This document shows, in pieces, positions 32,021-38,042 of a DNA stretch of 38,042 nt. The translations under genes and the position numbers were made by a program. The notes beneath the pieces are model-generated. The model made no database searches. It was not told the DNA's origin and saw nothing but the letters and a program-made list of their open reading frames with translations. Source of the stretch: Cochliopodium minus (lineage: Eukaryota; Discosea; Himatismenida; Cochliopodiidae); assembly GCA_024220525.1 (NCBI GenBank), contig JAMYWO010000241.1, positions 1 to 38,042 on the forward strand, read 5' to 3'. Within the stretch, counting starts at the first letter, position 1, and each line of letters begins with the position of its first letter.

Positions 32021-34764
32021 GTTATTATTTTTAACTTAAATATTTTGACAAACTAAATTTTTTATTGTTTATTAATTTTGAAATTAATTTTAATTTGTTT
32101 TTCTTTTTTCTATTTTTATTTTCAAAATTAATAAACAATAAATTAATTTTCATTTTAATTTTTTTCATTTTTATTTTTTTAATATCATTTTTATTTTGAA
32201 TAATTTACAGATAAAATATTTAAAATTTTCTTACTTTTTTATTTTATTTAATAATTATTTCAAATTTTTATTTTATTTCATTTTTGATTTTATTAAAAAA
32301 ATGTTTTTGATTTTTTAAAATTTTGATAATCTTAGGTTGGCAAGAATAGATTTGCAAGAAGAATTAGAAAAAACACAAAGAAGTAAGAGAAAACACATCA
32401 AAATATTATACAATGTAATTCGAGACGGAAAGAGGAAATTACCCAAGATCTGTTTCCGGGGACATCCTCATTTACGAACGTTTTAGAAAACTAATCTGAA
32501 CCTTCAATTTTATCTTTTAGAAACTGATGGTCTTCTAGTAAAGCGAAATGGTGTTATTATCAAAAATCCTTATTACATCACAACAGGCATATTTTTTTTA
32601 AAAATAATTACTTTTAATTTAAAAAATTTATTTATGTTAAAATTTTTATTTCAAAATTTTTTTGTTTTTGTTTTATTTATTTTTTATTTTTTTTTATTTT
32701 TTTTTTAAATTTAATTATTTATTTTTAATTATTTCTTTTCATTTTAAATTTATTTATTATTTATTTGCTGATTTTTTTATTTCAAATTATTTTTATTTTA
32801 AATTGATTATTATTTTAAATTTTATTTTCCGGAATAAGATGATGTCCATTTTTTGGGAAAAGCCAAAGTGGCCTGTTTTCCTCACACAAACAAAATAATT
32901 TTAACAAAACTGCCAAGTACTTATTGTTCAAAAGAAGAAGATAATTCTTATGCAAATATCAATTATCCTGAATACGCAAAGATGCTATTGTATTCCAAAA
33001 TATTGATATTACCATTTGATGATGAAAAACGTATTAAGTCACATTCAAATTAATTTTTTATTTTTTATTTATTTTTATTTTTTATTTTTCACTTTTTTTT
33101 GCAAAATTTTTGATTTTTGATTTATATTATTTATTTTTTGTTTTTATAAGTTATTATTTAAAATTTTTTAATTATTTTATTAATTTTATTAATTTTTTGA
33201 TTAAATTTATATTTTTAGCTTTTATTTTTGTTCATTTTTTTATTTTGAATCATTTTCTATTTTATTATTTTTTTTTCAATATATTATAGAATTCATTTTG
33301 GGAGAAAAAAATTTGAAACAATTCACTTTCATGGGAAAATCTTTCAAAGACAAGGAAACCTTCTTATCACAAACAAATAACACAAAAGAAGAGAGAATGC
33401 TGAGATTTTTCTTTGAAAGTTTATTCAATCAAAAAAAGAAAGGTTCTTTAATGCAAAACTTCCACAATTTTCTTCGTAAAGTCCACCGAAAATTTACTTA
33501 CGAGATCGATCTTTTTGTCATAGAGGACAGCCTTTCTCAAGAGACTTATCTTGTTGTTCATGGAAATCTTTGTGATATTGTTTATTGTTCAAAGTATTTT
33601 CAAGAATCTGAAAGAAAAAATTTGGACAACAAGAATTTATACATGAGTAAAAAATATTTTTTGATGTTTTATTTTTTGTTTTTAATTATTTATCTTTTTG
33701 TTTTTAATTATTTATCTTTTGTTTTTGTTTAATAAGAATATATTTTTAATTTTTTTTTTTACTGTTTACTTTTTATTTTTATTTTTATTTTTTGATAATA
33801 TTTTTATTATTTATTTTCTTATTTTCTTATTTTTTTAATTTTTTTATTTATTTTTCTTTTTAATTTAATTTACTTTTAATTTTTTTTTTATCCAATATTT
33901 AATTATTTTTTTTTTTATAAAAGATTTTTACAAGGAAAAAGAAAACGATGGAATTCAAACATATGGAATAGCTTACCAATCAATCAAATCAACAGATTCG
34001 ACATTCGATTTTTTGTTCTATTATACAAAAGAAGAATTGTTGCAATATTTTAAAAGCAAATTTGAATTTACTGTGTTTGCCACTTTTGACATGATACACG
34101 AAATCAACGGTTTTCCCGACATCCAAAAGAGTTTACCACAATGCACATTCTGTTATGAATCTGTTTTCTCAAAAGAATTGACTTTTCATCATTTAAAAAC
34201 ACTCAATTTAATTGAAAATGAAAACAATTTTGTTTTTGTTGATTTCAAAAGTTCTTCTCAAAAAGTGATGGAAATTATTTTGAAAGAGAACAAAGACAAA
34301 GCTGTTGTTTTGTACAATTGTCACCCTGTTAAACAAACTTCTCTTAAAAAATCACTTTGTAGTGCTTATTCTTTGGACGAAAGTGAAGTTTTCAGAATTA
34401 TTTCATCTAAAAAATAGTAAATATTTCAAAAATTTTGTTTATTTTTAATTTATTTTTAAATTATTTTATTAATATTTTTTATATTTTTTATTTTAAAAAT
34501 CATTTTTTTCATTTTAGTGATGATGAGTATTTGTACAACATTTCCATCTCTTTTGAAAGTTATGCAAGTGCTTGCGTCGATAATGAACCTTTAAAGGCAT
34601 TGGAATTCCTCATCAAAAAATTGAAAAATCTCAAAATTCAAGGAAAAACTTTAAATAAAATTAGCACCAATGAAGAAAACCCTATCAAAGAAAATGAAAC
34701 AAAAAAAATTATGGAATATACATCCACAAATGATGGAAAGAAAAAAGATTGTTCAATATTTTGA
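32013..34764 (+). CDS. Soluble P5-type ATPase-like protein, apparently catalytically dead, with CaaX box
   Basis: Exons are 32013-32020 (if it starts at the ATG there), 32336-32382, 32521-32586, 32839-33030, 33290-33646, 33924-34416 and 34518-34764, giving 469 aa. Blocks match in order the cytoplasmic P and N domains of P5 ATPases (Spf1/ATP13A). NPYYIT...HFLGKAKVACF leads into PHTNKIILT, where the phosphorylation motif DKTGTLT is expected. VHRKFTYEIDLFVIE precedes YLVVHGNLCDIV, where KGAPE is expected. GIQTYGIAYQSI stands for GxRVLALxYK. LPQCTFCYESVFSKELTFHHLK stands for the FARVxPxQK block, and FVDFKSS for GDGTND. The catalytic Asp is thus Pro, the hinge Asp pair is lost, and a central segment (TGD region) is missing. 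No membrane helix is present. The end KKKDCSIF is a polybasic CaaX motif. The start is uncertain: the frame continues upstream into the F-box gene. Confidence 0.6.
32587..32838 (+). other. GC-AG intron in the P5-ATPase-like gene
   Basis: The exon ends ACAACAG and the intron begins GCATAT. Joining at 32839 keeps the phase and links YYITT to DDVHFLG. It is less certain than the other GC introns because the family match is weaker. Confidence 0.55.
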
Positions 34765-34846
34765 AATTTTCGTTAATAAATTTTGGACCATTTCTAAATT
34801 TATTTTATTTTTTTATTTTCAAGCAAAAAAAAAAAAGTGATATATA

Positions 34847-35921
34847 ATGAGAAATATGATTAGATTTATGTTATTATATGCTTTGATGTTGACAATCATC
34901 CTATTAATGAGCTATTTCTCCAATTTTAAAATAGGGGGTATTTATTGTGATAAAAAAGTCAAAAAACAATCGATTTTATTTCATAATGGAAAAGATTATA
35001 TTTCAAACACATAAATATAATGAAAGCGAAATACCTCCTAAAATGAAAGAATCAATGGATAACATCAAAAAATTGAATAAAGATTTCAAATATGAATATT
35101 ATGACGACACGGCAGTCACAAATTTCTTTATTGATTCATTTGGGATAGATTCTGAAGAATATTTGGCGTATACATGTTTTAAGATTCCTGCGTTCCGAGC
35201 AGATATTTTTAGATATGCAATATTATATATAAAGGTACAAAAAAAAAATGAAAAAAAATGAAATTTTGAAAATTTTAATTTAATAATGTGAAAAGGGTGG
35301 ATTTTACTTAGATTCAGATCTTTCATTTGAAAAATCAATAGATGAAATAGTTCCAAGAGAAATCACTTTTGCCAGCCCTATCTGCAACAAACCAGAGGAA
35401 GGTTTATACCAAGCCTTTCTTGGAGCGACACCTAGACATCCCATCTTAAGAACTGCCCTGGACAAGGTAATCTGGAACATCCACAACAAATTCCACGGAA
35501 AATTCTTTGAATATACAGGACCAAATCTATTGCAAAAGTCTTTTAATATTCATATGAGGAGAAAAGAGACAACAGATTTAAAAGCAGGTATGAATTTATT
35601 TCTTAGAATTTTTTTTTAAAAAAAAAAAAAATAAAAAATTAAATTCTTTTACAATTTTTAGTTCAAATATTATTAATTATTATAAGTTTTCATTTTTTTT
35701 TTAAACTAGGTATCAATATTTTTCCAAATTACCAAAAGGCTCTCTTGCATCATGAATGTTGTAATATAATAAAGGATCGTTGTTTTGTTGCTACAGATTG
35801 TGAAGGAGACAAGGAAATTTTATTTTACTCTAAATATAATGGCTATGAGAAGCCCACTGACTATTGGGTTGATCTTTATTATTCTGGAATTATTTACAAA
35901 GAAGAATGTCTTCCAAAATAG
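34847..35921 (+). CDS. GT32-type (Och1-like) glycosyltransferase, type II membrane protein
   Basis: Four exons: 34847-34957, 34995-35234, 35296-35587 and 35710-35921, giving 284 aa. A signal-anchor helix lies at about 6-24 (MLLYALMLTIILLMSYF). Next comes KIIFQTHKYNESEIPP, the IPKIIHQTW-like start of the GT32 catalytic domain, then FKIPAFRADIFRYAILY. GGFYLDSDLS follows, where the metal- and sugar-nucleotide-binding DxD is Asp123-Ser-Asp125. The later part contains FLGATPRHP and CFVATDCEGD. The family transfers hexoses (mannose, galactose and others) to glycans or lipids in the Golgi lumen; the acceptor is unknown. The first intron is only 37 nt, with a GTCAAA donor. Confidence 0.85.
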
Positions 35922-36290
35922 ATCTATTGATAGTATAGTTTTAAAAAATTTATTTTTTTGGTGGAAAAAAAGTCTTTATTTATCAAATAAATTTCTAATT
36001 ATTTGACATTTAATTTTTTTAAATTTTTGTTGTTGTAATTTATTCTGTTGAATGGATGTGTTGTAATGGTACGTGGTTATAGGGATATAAACAGATCAGG
36101 AGAAATAAACAATAGATTTTGATTTAACTTTTTTTTATATATTTTTAATCATATTATGTAATCAGATTCAATATCAACATCAAGATAATTGGATAAAACA
36201 AAGAATTAAAAGATAATATCAAACAAAAGATTATCATTGCAAACAAAAGGTTTTAAATGAAATTATAAAAAAAAAAAAATTTATATTGAG
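35922..36290. other. Spacer, no gene seen
   Basis: A/T-rich DNA between the glycosyltransferase stop and the duplicated F-box start. No open frame with protein-like composition is visible on either strand. Confidence 0.4.
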
Positions 36291-36358
36291 ATGTTTGAAA
36301 CTCTCGGGAAATGCAAATCAGTTTTGCATATGATCATGAATAGTTTGGATCTTCCAGA
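36291..36358 (+). pseudogene. Truncated second copy of the F-box gene start
   Basis: 68 bp identical to 31567-31634 except for two substitutions at neighbouring codons (both silent: Ser and Val). It encodes MFETLGKCKSVLHMIMNSL and then diverges abruptly at CTTCCAGA|GGGAAGG. After the break there is a possible donor (GTAACT) but no recognisable continuation before the N at 36461. It may be the first exon of a functional paralogue cut by the assembly, or a short duplication. Confidence 0.7.
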
Positions 36359-36460
36359 GGGAAGGTAACTATGTCTCTTTGATAATCAACGACTTCTAAT
36401 TGATAGAATATTTTTGCTCATCTTTTCCTTATTATTTTATTTTAAATAAAAAGATATTTA

Positions 36461-36461
36461 N
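36461..36461. other. Ambiguous base (N), probable assembly junction
   Basis: The only N in the window. The minus-strand RCC1 gene loses its frame exactly here, and the truncated F-box copy lies just to the left, so sequences on both sides may not be adjacent in the genome. Confidence 0.8.
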
Positions 36462-38042
36462 AAACCAGTTGTAAGAGCAACAATTTGGAGTTTGTCATAA
36501 ACTTTATCATGAGATAAATGAAAGATATCAGTACTTTTTGAATAAAAAACCCTGTGGTCTTCAAAAAGAACAACAGTCGTGTCATTGGTGCAAGAAATTT
36601 GCCTTACATTTGAATTTGAAACATCTTTATCGAAAGTTACTTTCTCCATTACTGATTTAAAATCAAATAAAAAATAAAAACTAAAAAAACATTATTTTGA
36701 AACGAAATTTTAATTGAAAAAATAAAAATATAATGGAAATTTTTTTAAAAAAAATTGAACAAAATTATTTGAAAAATTAAATATTAATGAGTTCAAACCA
36801 AATTTTTCTTTTTGAGTTGAAAATATTTGGTTGTCTTTAGTAAGGAATACAGAGTAAGAGCTAATTTTATTTTGAAATTAAATTTAATTAAATTTTAAAT
36901 CGAAAATAAAACTTTTAAATTTAGTCACTATCCACATGCAATAGATTTAATTTCCTAAAAAATAAATAAACAAAATTTTAGATTAGTTTTTTTTTTTTTA
37001 TTTTTTCTCGTTTTATTTTGTTACCATTCCTTTTAGAAATTCCATTTCAATGAGTGTTGATGAATAATTTCCTAAATTCAAAAAAAATAATAATAACATA
37101 ATAAAATAAAGTTCAAAAATTATGTATTCAATCTAAAAAAATTTTTAAAAAATAAAATCATAAAATAAAAAATATTAAGTAAAAAAGAAAAATGAAAAAT
37201 AAAAATAGTAAAATTTAAATAGTAAATTCAATCTCATAAAAATAGTTAAATTAAATAATAATTAAACTTGCCTTTCATCCCCATTGCAAAGAATTGATTT
37301 TCAGATGTTCTTAGGATTGCATGATCAACCCCACAAGAAATATCAACAACTTTTCCATTCCAAGTAGGATTCACTTTTACAATTTCATCAGTTCTATAGT
37401 TTTGCTTGTCAACTTCACCCCAATAAAAGACTCTTTTCTCTGTTAATACGTATGTATTTCTGTACGAATGATTCAAACATAAAATTTCTTCTCCTATATA
37501 ATGCAAAAATTTTAACAAATTTTTATTTTTAACTTTATTTGTGAAATTTTTTTTTATTTTTACAATTTTTAAATTTTGATATTTTTTTATATTTTTTTTT
37601 TTACCATCTATTTCTTCATTTTTGATTGGAGTGCTAAAATTTGATGTTTTTTGTTTTTTGACTTTTTTTATTATTATTTTTTTTTTAATAATGAATTCAA
37701 TTTAATTTGATATTATTTTGAGAAAACTTTTTACTTTGTCCATCATCGTTGTTTCCGAATTGATAGAATGATTTTTTACCACTCTTTTTATCAACTAAAA
37801 AATTAGAAAAAATTATAGAAATTTCTATAAATACCATAAAGTAAATCAATTAATGAGTTTATAAATTGGATTTTGTTATGAATAAGAATGAAAATAAAGA
37901 CCAAATTTTAATATTTTTTTATTTGATTATTGGAGATATTTTTTAAAATTGTTGAAATATTGTTTTGGTATTTTTTCTAATTTACCAAGAATCACAGATT
38001 GATGATATGAGAAACCAGAAAAAGTTTTTATCTCAATTTCTT
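36462..38042 (-). CDS. Second RCC1-repeat protein (partial at both ends)
   Basis: Eight exons on the minus strand: 38042-37986 (5' part missing), 37794-37728, 37633-37605, 37493-37272, 37071-37025, 36954-36929, 36860-36799 and 36651-36462 (runs into the N). RCC1 blades are visible: FGNNDDGQ, the CGVDHAILRTSENQFFAMG unit, IACGYSYSVFLTKDNQIFS, and CTNDTTVVLFEDHRVFY. The sequence differs greatly from the complete RCC1 gene at 9909, and intron phases are mixed rather than uniform. The intron at 37073-37271 uses a GC donor. The function is unknown beyond a propeller fold. Confidence 0.82.
37073..37271 (-). other. GC-AG intron in the second RCC1 gene
   Basis: On the minus strand the exon ends ATGAAAG and the intron begins GCAAGT. 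Joining to GAAATTATTC at 37071 gives MGMKGNYSSTLIE in phase. Apart from GC in place of GT, the donor matches the GTAAGT consensus. Confidence 0.75.

Noticed and set aside
1-38042. tRNA, rRNA or other structured RNA genes; transposons
   Set aside because: I saw no cloverleaf boxes, rRNA segments, terminal repeats or transposase/reverse transcriptase motifs, although short RNAs inside introns cannot be excluded by eye.

Overview
The window is nuclear DNA from an intron-dense, extremely AT-rich eukaryote. Coding exons are clearly richer in G+C than introns and spacers, which are almost pure A/T with long homopolymer runs and ATTTTT-type arrays. The genes use ordinary TAA, TAG and TGA stops. Introns are mostly short (about 37 to 270 nt), GT-AG with a GC-AG minority, and several exons are only 11 to 23 bp long. 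The protein set (Raptor, a PX-PH-C2-RhoGAP protein, LRR, F-box and RCC1 paralogues, a complex I assembly factor, an oxaloacetate-type mitochondrial carrier) fits a free-living aerobic amoeboid or flagellate protist. I cannot place it to genus. All exon models were assembled by hand from splice-site consensus, reading phase and protein family patterns. In every complete model the exon lengths sum to a multiple of three.

Left part (1-9.5 kb): a partial gene end; a two-transmembrane protein on the minus strand (627-2186) built from seven exons, three of them 13 to 23 bp; a stand-alone allophanate-hydrolase C-terminal-like protein (2726-3139); two tandem minus-strand LRR genes with identical three-exon structure; and a 12-exon mitochondrial carrier of the SLC25A34/35/OAC1 type (7285-9510).

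Middle (9.9-22.4 kb): an RCC1-repeat protein with nearly one exon per blade; a convergent flavin monooxygenase; NDUFAF3, which starts only 32 bp from the monooxygenase start; ribosomal protein S3; a complete 13-exon Raptor gene (TORC1 subunit, 1200 aa, the best anchored large gene here); and a small acidic-tailed orphan.

Right part (22.6-38 kb): a 15-exon PX-PH-C2-RhoGAP protein with a tail of over 1000 residues, first Gly-Glu-rich and then Pro/Lys-rich; an orphan; an F-box gene interrupted by two in-frame TGA codons; directly after it, in the same phase, a soluble protein resembling the cytoplasmic part of a P5-type ATPase, with the phosphorylation-site aspartate and the hinge motif replaced, no membrane helices, and a C-terminal CSIF prenylation box; a GT32-type glycosyltransferase; a 68-bp second copy of the F-box gene start; an N at 36461; and the minus-strand remainder of a second RCC1 gene.

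The most unusual items are the apparently dead, CaaX-ended P5-ATPase-like protein with its F-box neighbour, five GC-AG introns, introns placed directly after the ATG in both LRR genes, and the microexons.
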